This document shows positions 11,598 to 24,300 of a stretch of DNA of 64,000 nt, piece by piece. Each line of letters begins with the position of its first letter. Within the stretch, counting starts at the first letter, position 1. This DNA is from Cruorifilaria tuberocauda (taxonomy: Eukaryota > Nematoda > Chromadorea > Rhabditida > Onchocercidae), in assembly GCA_013365365.1 (NCBI GenBank), contig JABVXU010000286.1, positions 1 through 64,000 of the forward strand, given 5' to 3'. The notes under the pieces were generated by a model, which worked only from the letters and a program-made list of their open reading frames with translations, searched no databases and was not told the origin of the DNA. A program made the position numbers and the translations under genes.

Positions 11598-14500
11598 TTA
11601 TGATACTATATCACCGATTATCTCTATTATCCGATATTGCGCAATCCTTAAAGCGCTCGAATCGGAATCACTCGGAGGATAGAAATCAGCCACGTGACTT
11701 GTACCTGTAATATTTGTCATCAATATTTCACCTTCTTGTTTTGATTGATACATGCTACCACTATTTCAAATTAAATTTAATTATCAGTCGTTAATCAGTT
11801 CTTGATAAGTTAAATATTATCCTATCATTTATTTAGTAGTAAAAGAATAGATAAGAAAAAAACCTTCAATACAGATGATATGATTACCGGTAACGTTTGT
11901 ATCATTGCATATACCAAGTAAAGTCCACGGATCATCGGAACCATTCGATAGTATCACGTCCGTTGCCTGTAACTTAAACAATTATAAGTAAAATCAAAAT
12001 TGATCTGATAGACTGGGCAGTGCCATGCACTTTTAAAGTTCCTCTTTATGATAAGAATAATGATAAAAGAAAAAAAGAAAAAACAAAGGAAGAATGGTTA
12101 TCACCGATATATGACTAAGTTTTTGGAATGAGGGAAGTCTTATTGATTATAATAATTTCACTTAAGTATGGAGGATTGGCTTACAAGTTATATTTTAGAA
12201 AGCAATAAACTTATCAAATTGGTACTTATCAGAGCAATAAACACTTTATCAATTAGTAGTGAATTTCTGGATTTGCAAACCTGAAAATGTTCATTTCCAC
12301 CAAAATATTGATTCGTTTCAGCGATTCTCTTCTCCGTATCTTCGAGACTGAAGTGATCACCGAAAACGTCCGTGCAACGAGCCAAGAAAAAACTTGATAC
12401 AATTCAATCAATCAAATTAATTAAAATGCTTCATAATGAAATTAAATGAATTAAAATATTTCGTTAATTAAAAGTCAATTAATTAAAATTATTTTAAGAT
12501 AATATAAAATTATGTATTTGAGGAATTCAGGAATGAATGATATAGTAAGTTGATAGTTAAATATTGTAATTAAAATGTGTAAAAATAACCTTAGAGGTAA
12601 TGTACCAGCAAATAAGCCATTTGTTTCTTCGCTAGTTCGAAAATGGCCAAATTCATGACAATTTTGATAAAGCCATACACGAGCTAAAGATAATCAGTCA
12701 CGTGTTCCATTTTTCACCTCTTTAAATTATCATAAAATTTTTATTATTCAAAATTAATTTTCTTCTTGATATTACTCTAAACGATTACTTATCATTTCAT
12801 TTCTATTTTAGTATTTATAGCTAAGTTTTATTTAATTAAGCAATTGTCAATTACATTTGATGTTTAGTGAAATGTTTGTTCGTTTTTGTACTTTATTCCT
12901 CTAACATTTTTATCTTCACTATCAATTTAAGCTTAGAGAACTGAAATATCTTTGCTGATCAATTATTGATTATTCTCTTATGATCTCTTCTAGTTTTTCA
13001 AATTTAAAATATAATTTTTTGTAACGCATTTAATTTTTCTTTTGTTTTAATGCTAGAAATACTTATAAAAGATATTAAAGACTTCTTATTATTTAAATTA
13101 AAAAACCTGAAATTAAAAATTTTCCAAAAGTAAAAAATATATATGTTACTTTTGCATGTATATACAATTTTAGGAACAGTAAGACAAATTTTAAAGCTTG
13201 GAAGCAAGATATCACGTGGCTTATCTTGGCCAATTGTTCATTGCAATGATTTCATGGCCATTATATTGTTTTCACTGAATCATTTCATCGTTTTTCTGGT
13301 CATGATTGTTTTTATGCAATGTTTGAATATAGACCGGATGGAAAATAAGTTTGATATTTCAGTTTAAATCTAAATTGACTAATTTAAGCTTACAGAACTA
13401 ATTCAAAATTGGTAATCTATCTTCATACTTTCTTCTTTTAGCAGAGAATAAATAAAAAGGAATGGTACGAACGTTGTGCGTTACGTGTATTCCAACGTTC
13501 ATCACGCATGAAATGAAGGAAATTATTGTAGCCGATATCGATTGAGGAATGTGATGGCTTTCCTTGTGATACCATAACTGTAGCAATAAGTTCACGTAAA
13601 GATTCCAATCTTGGTGAATCAATCAATTTTCCACACATCACTTCCAGTGTCAATAAATCACGATGATCCTTCTGGAATCCTGTATAATTTTTATGCTAAC
13701 TTAAAATTAATTAATAATCAATTGAGGATTACAAATTTAAAGATTAAAATAGTAATACTACAGAATTCATTAGTTACAGTAAATAACAAACCACATTGAT
13801 TCCACTGTGCATTACAGTAAAGCTTATATAATTACTGATAACAAGAAAGAAATTAGCGATATCGTTCGATGATACTGTTGGACGAATTAACGAGTAATCT
13901 AATCTGAAAATTAAAATAAATTAATCACTTTAATATTTCATATCTTCAATTAATGTAAAGCTAAAACTAAAATTATCAGTACCGAAATATCTTGACAAGT
14001 TCACGTCTGCCTTCAAGTGTTCTTGACATTTGACGCATCTTCTGGAACAACACACGTATCACCTCGACGCATTTAGGAATTTTTTTTCCAATTATTTTTT
14101 CAATCTGCTTTTCAAACTCTGTAATTTTCATGTTAATTGCTAAGACGATTAAATGATTAATTGTTGTAATATTCAAAATAATACTGTATCAACTGTTTTA
14201 ATTCTTGATCCACTAGTTAGATCTTCTTTTATTTTTTAATTATGAATTAAGAATTAAAATTGGTTCAAAATATTTCCCTTTAAAATTAAGTTTAGCTTGT
14301 AAAGGAGCTGAACTAGCTACTGCTCCACGAATAGTTCGAGGATGTTTTTCTCGAGCCCATGCCGCCAAACTACCTGTAAAGTAAATATCAAAACTTACTT
14401 AAGCATTTGATTTTTAGAGTTCAATTATGAATAAAGTTTATATTATTGTAGGAAGTTTAATTATTGTCAGTTACTGATAATAACTTACTTTTTTTTTACC

Positions 14501-15927
14501 TTTACTTACCTTTGCTTGTTACTGTTTACTTTATTTATTTCTTTGATATTGGTGTGATAGGTGTGACGAGAGAGTTCTTTTTTTTAATCTGTTTCATAAA
14601 AAATATTAAACTTCAGATATTTTGATTTCCGTCATCCAATTCTAATCAATACTTAGTTTAACTGTAAAATATCAATGAAATCTTGTTCTTTCATCGGATA
14701 TTTTTGAATTATTGAAACACATTCTCTTACAAGGAAAGGAGAAGTATATTTATTGATTTTTAAAAAAAATGATTGATTGATTCTTACCCAATTAATTATT
14801 ACACTTAATTAATTCATTTAATTAGAAGTGAAAAAAGATTTTTTAAAAATAAGACTACAAACGATCCATGCAATTCATGTATCAAAAGTTCCATTGATTA
14901 AATTTATCAATTTATCAGTTCAATTATTTATTCAATCTCATCAATCCAAATTTACTGATATTTGATGAAAAATAAAATTGAATGAACAGAAATATTTGTC
15001 AATAGTATTAAATTGTCATGTTTCAAACGTAAAAAATTCGATGATAATCTAACCGGAATAACTTCCGCCAAAAGTAATCCATTTAGGATTTGTTAATTTT
15101 TCTCGTTCATTAACTTCTTGAACAAATCTATCAATATCTTCAACAGCTTGTTTTGCATTAAGATATTTTAGGCTTTCTACGGAAGTATCACTGAAAGTAA
15201 AAAAGGAAAGAATTGCTTACTAACTTACTGATCAAATCTATTATTATTATATATTAATTAATTTATCGTTCCATATTAATTAATTAACCGGAATAACTTC
15301 TGCCAAAGAGGAAACAATGATTTAAAAGAGACTAATTTAGTGAATAATTAAGAATTTGTGAAATTTACTCTGTAGGACGACTGCTACCATAAAATCGATG
15401 TTCAAGCATAAAGATGCTAGCATTAATTTGATCTGCTAGCTGGATATAAGGTAAGCCTTGATTTGTTAGCCAAGCACGATCTGCTTCACCTTCACCACCA
15501 ACCATCAGAAATACCGGGCCATCAGGACTTTGATATGGTGATTTTCTATATATATAAAACTGCAAACCATCAATTTTCTTAGTCTTTCAGATATCCACAC
15601 AAAAGTATGTAAAGAAGTAAGTAATTGGTTATATTAAGGTTAAGTAGAAAATAACAATGAAGAAAAGATTACCTGTATCCATTTTCGTTTATCATTGCTA
15701 TCAAAATGATTTAATTTCTGCTTCAATGAACTACGACCAATTGGTAGTGATAAAAATTGATGATTACTTTTTCGGTTTTTTCCACGGTTTTCATTACGAG
15801 GTATTTCCAGGTGAAATCGAGGTGCTTTCCTTGAATCCAAGTTACGATCAATAAATCCTTCGTCTCCTTGAACGTTCCAACCAAACGAGAACCAGTAGCA
15901 AAAGATAAAGAACAGTTGTCGAAGCAT
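11598..15927 (-). CDS. Secreted serine carboxypeptidase-like protein, peptidase family S28 (PRCP/DPP7 type)
   Basis: Eleven exons join in frame to 503 residues: 15927-15673, 15559-15369, 15190-15054, 14373-14278, 14118-13983, 13903-13806, 13679-13473, 12683-12590, 12392-12281, 11966-11888 and 11704-11598. Residues 1-20 are a signal peptide (MLRQLFFIFCYWFSFGW). Family landmarks in order: GPVFLMVGGEGEADR, EHRFYGSSRPT, the nucleophile motif GGSYSG (Ser192), SLAAWAREKHP, VASSAPLQAKL, WLYQNCHEFG, LPLSFFLARCTDVFG, the acid motif SNGSDDPW (Asp454) and GTSHVADFYPPS (His472). The triad is complete, so an active extracellular or lysosomal prolyl-type exopeptidase is expected; nematodes carry several such secreted S28 enzymes. 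The intron after exon 4 would start GG instead of GT. The donors of exons 6 and 7 are my best phase-consistent choices and could shift by a few codons. Confidence 0.9.
15286..15307 (-). repeat. 22-bp copy of the S28 catalytic-motif exon end inside an intron
   Basis: These 22 bases match 15051-15072, the 3' end of exon 3 with its donor, at all but one position. On the minus strand the copy reads Phe-Gly-Arg-Ser-Tyr-Ser-Gly and is followed by GTTAAT. It lies in the intron between exons 2 and 3, about 235 bp upstream of the original. Confidence 0.7.
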
Positions 15928-15929
15928 AA

Positions 15930-15931
15930 CT
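15930..15931 (-). promoter_or_regulatory. Likely spliced-leader acceptor of the S28 peptidase gene
   Basis: On the minus strand AATTTTAG sits two bases before the ATG, a position typical of nematode SL trans-splicing. No upstream coding exon is needed because the ATG opens a signal peptide. Confidence 0.5.
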
Positions 15932-16905
15932 AAAATTAATTCATACCATTTGTCAGTAAATCAGAGGTATAAAAGAGGAGGAGAAGGTTCAGTTATCAGT
16001 GGAACAACCTTGAGGGATTTGATAATCGTTATCTCTATGAACCAAGTGGCTCATGATTTTAGTTAAGATAGAGATATGATGATGAAGAATGCTTCTTTGA
16101 ACGATCGTAAGTCAAAAAAAAGGTTTAAAAATACAGGTAGATGAATAGAGCAGAAGGAAGAGAAAGCATAACAAGTTCTTTCTGTAAATTTATCATTTTC
16201 AAAAATATTTCTGTGTTCTTTTAGAAGAAGTAATTTCATGGAAATTTTTTTTTTCTTAGAGTAAATTAAAAAAGTTATACTTATTCTAAGATATCGTAAC
16301 TTTAAGAAAGTTGAAATGAATATCTAATAGAAAATTTTCATATTAAATAAATTATCTAACGTAGTTGAAATTTGAAATGAGTAAATTTGACAAACCAATT
16401 CTTCTATTGACCCCAATTAACACTGAATGACCTATGAATGAATGAACTATTGAATATGAACTTGTAAATTAATGAATTGAATTTGCTGAATTAAAAATGA
16501 AATATTTGCTGCACCAAATATCTCAAATATCTTAAATTTGAATTTGAATATTTGAAAATACTTTGAATTTGAATTGAGAAGTAATGGAAGATGAATTTGA
16601 TATTTACTTATCGGTTCTTGTCTAATATTTCATATCATTTACTTGTCGTTCATTTGCTGTGACCTTCGATCTTCAAAAGATTTAATTGCAAGGCAGTAAA
16701 GCATACAGATATGAAAAGTAAGCAGTAAATAAGTAAGTGATAATGACCTCTGAGAGCATGAACTGATAAGGTAATGAATTTGTTGGAAACAGATAGATAG
16801 TGATAGCTGAATATGTTGTTTTGAAAAATATGCGAAAAAGATTCATTTTACGGGGAAAATGTTGCGTTACACCCCGAAGGGCATGAAATTGAAACGTTTG
16901 CAACA

Positions 16906-16948
16906 AATACCTTATCACTTAATTTTGAATACCTTATCACTTAATTTT
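16906..16948. repeat. 21-bp tandem repeat, two copies
   Basis: AATACCTTATCACTTAATTTT occurs at 16906 and again at 16928, separated by one base. It is short and in noncoding DNA. Confidence 0.85.
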
Positions 16949-19401
16949 ATTTAAAGGTATTAAACAAAGCTGATAATTTAGTCTTTGAACTAATTCGTTT
17001 TTTTCTCTGAGGATTAGTATATTGCTCATTTGCATATTTTCGGAAATCCTGGATGCAATTTCACTCTCTCTTGCAATACTCTTATAATATTCGGCGAAAA
17101 GATATCAACATCCGAGGCGCAAATATTACTATTTACGCGCAAATATTTCGAAAGCGTTCAAAATTTAAATTCAAATATAAAATAATGAAGTACCATCACC
17201 TATTGATTGCATTATCGATAATTTTGGGAATTCTAATATAACTTATATTTAACAGAGATTAATTTGTGTTTGCATTCGAAAAGAAAATAGGGAATAATGG
17301 TATGGCTTAAATGCAAGTATCTTCAATCTTTACATGTTTAATTGTAAAAAAGTTTGATTGAGATTAATTAAAACTAGTTGCAAGTAATTGAAAATTAGTT
17401 ACAAGCTCACATTAAACTGTCTCAATTTTCGGCAAAAAAAAAAAAAAACTGCGCTATTCGTTTTATCAAATTTTTGTTAATTAATAGGATGAGAAGCTAG
17501 TTATGATTCATAACAGTTTTTATCTTAAGTAATTCAAGTGATCAGTGATAACTACTCAGAAGCCGAGTAGTATTTTAAGCTTTAAGTTGTAAGCATACGT
17601 ATCTGACATAAATTAATTATGTTCGTGTAATTGCAATCAGTAATTATTGCAATAATAGTTATTTATTTACAGATAAATCCAAATCCATCATTTAAGTATT
17701 ATTCTTTATAAGGAATTCTATGGTGGAAATATGGAAATATGACAGTTAGCGATTTTCATCAAGAAAAGAATTTATAAGATAGATTGAAAATGCTAGATTT
17801 TTATTGATATCAACAGAAACGAGAGTGATAGTGTAACAATCCACTACCAGTTTTGCAATTTCCAAAGATGTTCTTACAGTGATTACGCTAATAGTTGTAA
17901 TCATATTTCATAAATATTATAACTTTGATGATTAACGATGAAATTCCTGCCATCCTTTTATCATCATATTAAATTAAAATCAATGCTAACTGAAAATTTA
18001 ATTTAGTTTGCTTTCCCATGATACGCAATAAAGCTTAATCTGTATTTAAAATGTATGATCGAATAAGAAGTAAAATGAATTCTTCTCTGGATAATACAAG
18101 TTATATCTTTTATTCATTTCCTTTAATCTTCATTTGATAGAATTTTATTTTTGCTTTCATATTTTTCTTCATAACAGAAAAGTTCAATTGTAAACTTTTC
18201 AGAAGATAATATTCAAAACCGTCACTCATTAGGTAACACATCTCCATATGTTCGATATCCGTACAACATCAATTGTAGCCATATTAGAATGCAAAAATAT
18301 GATAAGGCGAAAAGTTATGTTCCATGATTTCATGTGTTGTCTTCAGTATCACTCAAATGTTGATAACTCTATCAAAGTGTACAATTAAAATAAGGAGCTA
18401 TTGCTTTTTGTAGCTTGTAAACATCCATCTAATAAGTTTAAAAGTATCAAAAATGAATATTGAAAGGTCAAAGTGAAGGGTATCTGAAAGAATGTTTGAA
18501 GATTATGTGTCTTGATTCAATAACATATATTAAGGATAAATATTACCGCACCAAAATAACAACCGAAAAAAGAAAAAATAAAGTTAACAATGACGGAGGA
18601 ATCTAAAAATTCCATTAACTGATAGATTGTTACTACTTCAAAATACTGTCAGAATTAAAAAGTATGACAATATATAACACAAAAGGTCAAGTCGAACCGG
18701 TTTAATATCACTACTTTGTAATTCAGTACAAATTGTTAACTGAAAAATATGATAAAATACTATTTACATTTACAATAAAGTGACAGGAAGATATGCCGGA
18801 ACCAATGTATTACCACGTATGAAAAACGTGTGTGTAAGTTCTGTAATTATTCAATAACATGCAAGTGATTACTATGAAGGTCACCTGGAAAATATGCAAC
18901 TCTGTCAACTTTGTACTTTGAGAGAAGATGCAAAACTAGTTTATTCAAGAAATTCCTGTCAATGCAAGTCATAATATTGTGAAATAACAGCAGAATTCTG
19001 AGATGGTACACTATTCAACACAGTACAACAGAGTATAACAAAGACTCAGCTTTCTATCATCCAATATTTTAAGCAACTTTGCCAACTTTATGCAAATATA
19101 AAAATACCAACAATAACGGAATGCAAATTAGTTATCTATATCATAGTAGGAAAAGTGAGAAAACAATTAGTGTCCAGATCTGAGAAATTGGAATGAATAC
19201 CACATCCAGTTTCTAAGTGAAAAATTTCAGTGATCTGAGATCAGGAAAGATTATTATCTACATTCAAGACAAAATACAAGTAATAGAAAAATAATACTAC
19301 TAATTCTAAAAAATCACAGCTTTCAAAACAGAAATTAGAATCATATATGTGACTGCTTCAGGACTCATGTGCCTCTGGAAATTTACTTGCTGACCGATTC
19401 T

Positions 19402-20579
19402 TCAGCAATTGCAGCACAGCGACAACATCACTTCTCTAAAATGCTTTGTTTTTATAATTCAATGGTAGCTTAAGAAAACAAGTTCATGATTCAATTTCAT
19501 GCTTTGCCGAATTAGCCTTTGCAAATTGAATGGATTTATTGCTTTTTTTTTGTGGTAATACTACAAGAAAGTTTGATAATCGACACATCTTATCATCCGA
19601 TTATGAAAATATAATATAAAGCCATACCGTGCGAAAGGTATGTATGTTAAGGAGTACCACGCCATTGCAATGTACTGTCCAATAACGAAAACAAGCGCCA
19701 AAGGAGGATTCGAGAAAACAAGACCAGATATCAGTGTGAAGGCTATAGAAAGCAAATACACAAGCGAAGCCAAAAAACGACCTCGTTCAAACATTTTTTG
19801 CAACTGTCTTAAAGGACCCATCAAAAAACATGTCCTAAAAGAGGCAAATTATTGAAAAATAATTGTGGTAGCCTGAAATATCGATAAAAATGAACAGCAT
19901 TCTTGGCTTAATTTTAAAGAGACTTCTATAAAAAAGCCCTTCATAATAAGTTTAACAACGTATTCAATGAGAGATTCAGATGAATACGGAGAGAAAGTAC
20001 TTTATAGTCTTTCACAGTCGCTATTTCTCAGATGCTTTTTTTCATCAATATCATTCAAGAGGAAGCACTTGAAAAAATTAATCAGAAAAATAACTGATAC
20101 AAAGACTAACCCAAAGAGGGACAAAATACTACCCAAAGATACCATCACAGTAAAACCGGTAAGTCTCCAAGAGAAAAGTAGGGCGCTTCCACCTAAAGAG
20201 CATATTACTGATAGACAGAGGCAGCCAAGAAAACACTGTACTCGTAAATCCCAGGATAGCGATGAAGATTCATTAAACTGAAAATGAAATTATTGTTTAT
20301 TACGAGTGGTATTAATTCCTGGATAATTTTAGATTTAATTTAAGTCATCTGTCATTATTTCATCATCATCGAAACATGTATTCGAAACGATTAGATGAGA
20401 TTGAACTATTGCAGACTTAAAATATGGATAAAAGTGGTAGAGATGTAAAGAGAGAAATATGGTGAATATGATAGACAAACTTGATTCTGTGAAGTATTAT
20501 CCTCAGGAGAATTCGATAAATTTGTCTGTACACCGGTGCTTTCCTCATCACCAAATAATCTATAGACGCGTTGTAGCAT
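19402..20579 (-). CDS. SFT2-domain protein, Golgi/endosome membrane trafficking
   Basis: Four exons, 20579-20481, 20277-20111, 19834-19628 and 19435-19402, join in frame to 168 residues; human SFT2D1/2 have about 160. An acidic cytosolic head (MLQRVYRLFGDEES) precedes SSLSWDLRVQCF, the usual SFT2 entry into the membrane. Four hydrophobic helices follow. The signature FLMGPLRQLQKMFE and the late AMAWYSLTYIPFAR match the family closely. The short last exon, after a CATTTTAG acceptor, gives AR-EVMLSLCCNC, matching the AR-DAV-KC type of family ending better than reading through the donor to the stop at 19561. SFT2 proteins act in retrograde endosome-to-Golgi vesicle fusion. The start is the first ATG after a TTTTCAG acceptor at 20601; an additional upstream coding exon (VDKNCYD in frame) cannot be excluded. 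Confidence 0.88.
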
Positions 20580-20600
20580 ATCATAACAATTCTTGTCAAC

Positions 20601-20602
20601 CT
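20601..20602 (-). promoter_or_regulatory. Possible spliced-leader acceptor of the SFT2 gene
   Basis: GTTTTCAG on the minus strand, 21 bases before the chosen ATG. The intervening frame is open, so this could instead be a cis-splice acceptor for an upstream first exon that I could not find. Confidence 0.35.
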
Positions 20603-20794
20603 GAAAACAAAAGAAAACACGCATTAATGCAATACATATGGGTGAAGATAAAATGTTTAGCAGCATTTGAACTTCTTGATAAGCATTCTCTTCAATTAAA
20701 TTTTTTACATTCTTTGCACATTTTTCTTACAGAAAAAAGTAAGCAGAATACCTCTGAACAATTTCACTAACCGTTCCAGGTAGAACAAATGAAG

Positions 20795-20834
20795 AATGAA
20801 ACCTCCGAGGTATTCAAAATGAAACCTCCGCGGT
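20795..20834. repeat. 17-bp direct repeat with near-palindromic core
   Basis: AATGAAACCTCCGAGGT at 20795 and AATGAAACCTCCGCGGT at 20818 differ at one base and are offset by 23 bp, about two helical turns. The first core, ACCTC-C-GAGGT, is an inverted repeat around one base; the second holds CCGCGG. Confidence 0.8.
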
Positions 20835-21382
20835 GTTTCCAATATCAGTCCAATCAATCTAAATTATCATCAGCATTCATTTCATAGAATACAGCATGCA
20901 ACGTCGATGCCACTGCTATTTGTGCAACGTAATAATCGAGAGAATGATTGGTGCGAAGGAGAAAGTATGACCTCACGCATTTTACGTGACGATATTAAGA
21001 AATATTGATAATGTAGTAGTTGTTGAGGTTGGCAAAGTTTCTAGGTTCCTTCTCAAGTATCCATCTTAGTATTCCGTTTAAGCTAAACAAGAAATGATCC
21101 AATCACTTGAAAGATCCAATGAAAGTTATTAGGAAGATTTGTCACTCACACCAAACTTCATGTACTCAGCATTTTTCTTAGATGTGAGCTTGATTTGCTT
21201 ACGAATTCAGTTTTCGTTTTGCGTCGTTGATCTTTCAACGTTCTTTAGGGTTATCTTTTAGCTAACGTCTCCTAGTACTTTATTGTAACTACAATTTGTA
21301 ACCTTTTCTTAAATTTCACTCGCGTACTTCACAGTCTATTATTTATGCATTTGGTTCGTTCGTAACTTCGAAAAAATTTTTC

Positions 21383-21384
21383 AG
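21383..21384 (+). promoter_or_regulatory. Likely spliced-leader acceptor of ZC3H15
   Basis: AATTTTTCAG ends one base before the start codon at 21386, leaving almost no 5' UTR. This is typical of SL1 trans-spliced nematode mRNAs. Confidence 0.55.
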
Positions 21385-21385
21385 T

Positions 21386-24300
21386 ATGCCGCCAAAGAAT
21401 GCTCCAAGCAAGAAAGCCGAACAGAAAAAAAAAGAAAAAATAATTGAAGACAAAACATTTGGGTTGAAGAACAAAAAAGGAGCAAAGACACAGAAATATG
21501 TACAACAAGTAACAAATCAGGCAAGTGAATCGCGTGATATGAAATTTGGTAGATCTCTAGAAAACAGTTTATTTTGTCATCGCTCTTTCCTTTCCTTGCT
21601 TGCTTAAGTCAATGCTTGAAATTTTCGATATTAAAGCTGATTCTTTCGATGGTTTTCCAGAATGCTGCATTTTTACACTTTATGTTTTTTTGTATAAATG
21701 CAAAAATAAAAGATGTGGTTTTAATCAGATAAAGAATGATAAGCTCAGCTCTTCACTTTAACTTAGATTTGGTTTTCAAACAGGTCACTTTTTGAAGATT
21801 AAACATGGCAATGCAAAAATTGATGCAGAGAAAGCTGCGGCAAAGAAGAAAGCAGCTGATAGTGAACTGCGGGATTTAAACAAACTTTTGAAACCAGTGA
21901 CTGAGATGTCTAAAGTGGCACGAGGTATAATTTGGTTTCAGTGGTACTGTAAATTTTTGTCGTTGACTGCACATTTTATTGGCTCTCAAAGCAAGTGGTA
22001 TTTATATTGCGCCTAGAATTCGAAATTTTGAGCAAAATTTTGAAATTTAATTTCCTCTAGTCTGTCCCACTTGTCTTACATCTGTATTATGGTTAGTAGC
22101 GACAGTTAGTAATAATAATGTTTCACGTTATAGATGAGTTTTCATGTAATCTTTTTTTTTCAATTACAGATGTTGATCCTAAATCAGTAGTATGTTTGTT
22201 TTACAAGCAAGGAACTTGCCATAAGGGTGAAAAATGCAAATTTAGCCACGACTTATCAAAGGAGCAAAAGACAGCTAAAAAGAATCTTTATGTCGACAGT
22301 CGAGATTTGTCGAAAGAAGGTAGTGAATATTATATTTTTGCTTGTCGTTTTACAATATAAATAGAGCGCCGGAGAAAGCTTTGCCATTATTATCTCGCTA
22401 ATTCTGCAGAAATGATTTTTTTCGGTTATTTGATATTTACCGTGTAAAACTTCTCTTACTAATATATTTTAACGGTGAAATTAGTAATGTTCATAGATAA
22501 CAGCATTTCAGATAATGTAGATGATTGGGATGAATCTAAATTAAGCGAAGTCGCCGAAAAGAAACATGGAGAACATGATAGAAAAAGACCAAATCAAACA
22601 GATATTGTAACTTCCTTATATACTTCAGTATTCCTGTGTAATTTTCTTGCTAATATAAATTTTGTTTCTCTTTCCAGGTTTGTAAATATTTTCTGGAAGC
22701 TGTTGAAAATAGCAAATACGGTTGGTTTTGGGAATGTCCAAATGGAGATGGTTGTATTTATAGGCATGCCTTGCCATCAGGTTATGTTCTGAAGAAAGAT
22801 AGAAAAAAGTTGGAAGAGCAAAAACGGGTAAATGAAGTTAGTCTAGAAGAACTCCTGGAAAAAGAGGTATTGTATTTAAAGTTCTGAGAGTATTGCAAAA
22901 TTGCAAAATTTAAAGTATTGCAAAATTTCACTTTATTCTCAAAAAAAAACATGCAAAATCATCTGCTTATTCTTTACACATAACATTTCAGCGCGCACAA
23001 CTTAAGCCAGAAAGTCGTACAAAAGTGACACTGGAAACATTTATTTGCTGGAAAAAGAAGAAGTTACTTGAACGAAGAAGGAAAATCTCAGATGAAGTTA
23101 AAGAAAAAAAGAAAAACATTAAGATGGGTAAATCGGTGAGATTAGCCTATCAGTTCTTATTCAGTAGTAATTTTCTATCATTTCTTAAATATGGGCCTTA
23201 TTCGAAATAACATTCTTTTTTAAACGGAACTTTTCGAAATCATACAACATTGAGAAAAAAACTGTAATGAGAGTCTAACGCGAACCAAATATTTATTGCT
23301 TCCTTTCCTACTGTTGTAATGACATAGAACTTCAACATCGATGTTTTCTCATGCTAAAACCTTTCAAGGTTATTACGATGTGCTTTTTTTTTCCAAATAT
23401 TTGAATATTGCAGGTTGGAATGAGTGGTCGTGATTTGTTTACCTACAATCCTGAACTGGTAGTACAAGACGAAGGAGATATGGAAGGTGGTGTTGCATTT
23501 GAGAGAGAATTTGAAAATGAAAATAATGATGAGGTTCTTATTTACCTGTTTTATATCTCCATTTTGCTTTTTATCAATAAACATAGTATCTCGTAGCGGA
23601 GCTATGAATGCTATGAGTATTTTTACTAATCGTATTGGGGATTTTTGTATTTTAATGTTTTTGTTTTGTTTTCTTTAGGTAGTTTTTCTTATCAGTTTTT
23701 TAATTCTTTGGTTGTTTTTATGTTTTGTTTCTGCTTTTGTTAAGGGGAGGGGGGGGGGGGGAAACAGTATTCTTTAGGAGGGTGATTGCCTAAAGCAATG
23801 TCTGCCTCAACTCTTGTGAGTTGTTTGGTGCATGAGGAAATTTCGGAAAAGCAATATTTTTCAATTTTTCTAGTTTTTTTATAATTATAGTTTGTTTAGT
23901 CAGAAGTGAAAGCATTTGAAATCAATGAGCGTACATTTTACTGCATTGATGATGAAGGACATATGTTAGATGACGATTTGTATGATTACGAAAAGGTTTA
24001 CTTCATTTCTTCATATTCTTCTTTTCCTACCATCGGAATCACAAAACTAACCGGTAAACATTTTTGCTAGTGTTTATCTGAAATTATGATTTCATTATGT
24101 TTTTGTTTTCCATATTTGATTTGATGAAAGATTATTCAAAACTTTTATGATTGTGATATTTTGTTTAGTTAGGAATAAAGGCGCACGAAGCCGATGAACA
24201 TGCATTTCACGATGAGGATTTGTATGACTACGAAAAGGTTACTTGATTTCTTCATAATATTCCTTTCCTTCTATCGGAAATTAAGAAAAACGTTTACCGG

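Larger units (their letters stand above)
15928..19401. other. Intergenic region between SFT2 3' end and S28 start, nothing recognised
   Basis: About 3.5 kb between two minus-strand genes, holding the 3' region of SFT2 and the upstream region of the peptidase. Open frames at 16682-16918 (minus) and 17053-17241 (plus) show no recognisable sequence and no convincing splice partners. Confidence 0.5.
20601..21385. promoter_or_regulatory. Divergent intergenic region between SFT2 and ZC3H15, likely shared promoter
   Basis: About 785 bp between head-to-head genes. It contains a direct repeat with near-palindromic cores at 20795-20834 and has more CpG than the surrounding intergenic DNA. No TATA-like element stands out. 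Assigning it as a bidirectional promoter rests on gene orientation only. Confidence 0.45.

Noticed and set aside
13143..13367. Plus-strand 74-codon ORF inside an S28 intron
   Set aside because: Antisense to the peptidase gene, hydrophobic residues from AT bias, no supporting context.
19561..19627. SFT2 reading through to the stop at 19561
   Set aside because: The readthrough ending (YGFILYFHNR) is unlike the family, while splicing GCACG|GTATGG to 19435 gives an AR-EVMLSLCC tail that fits.
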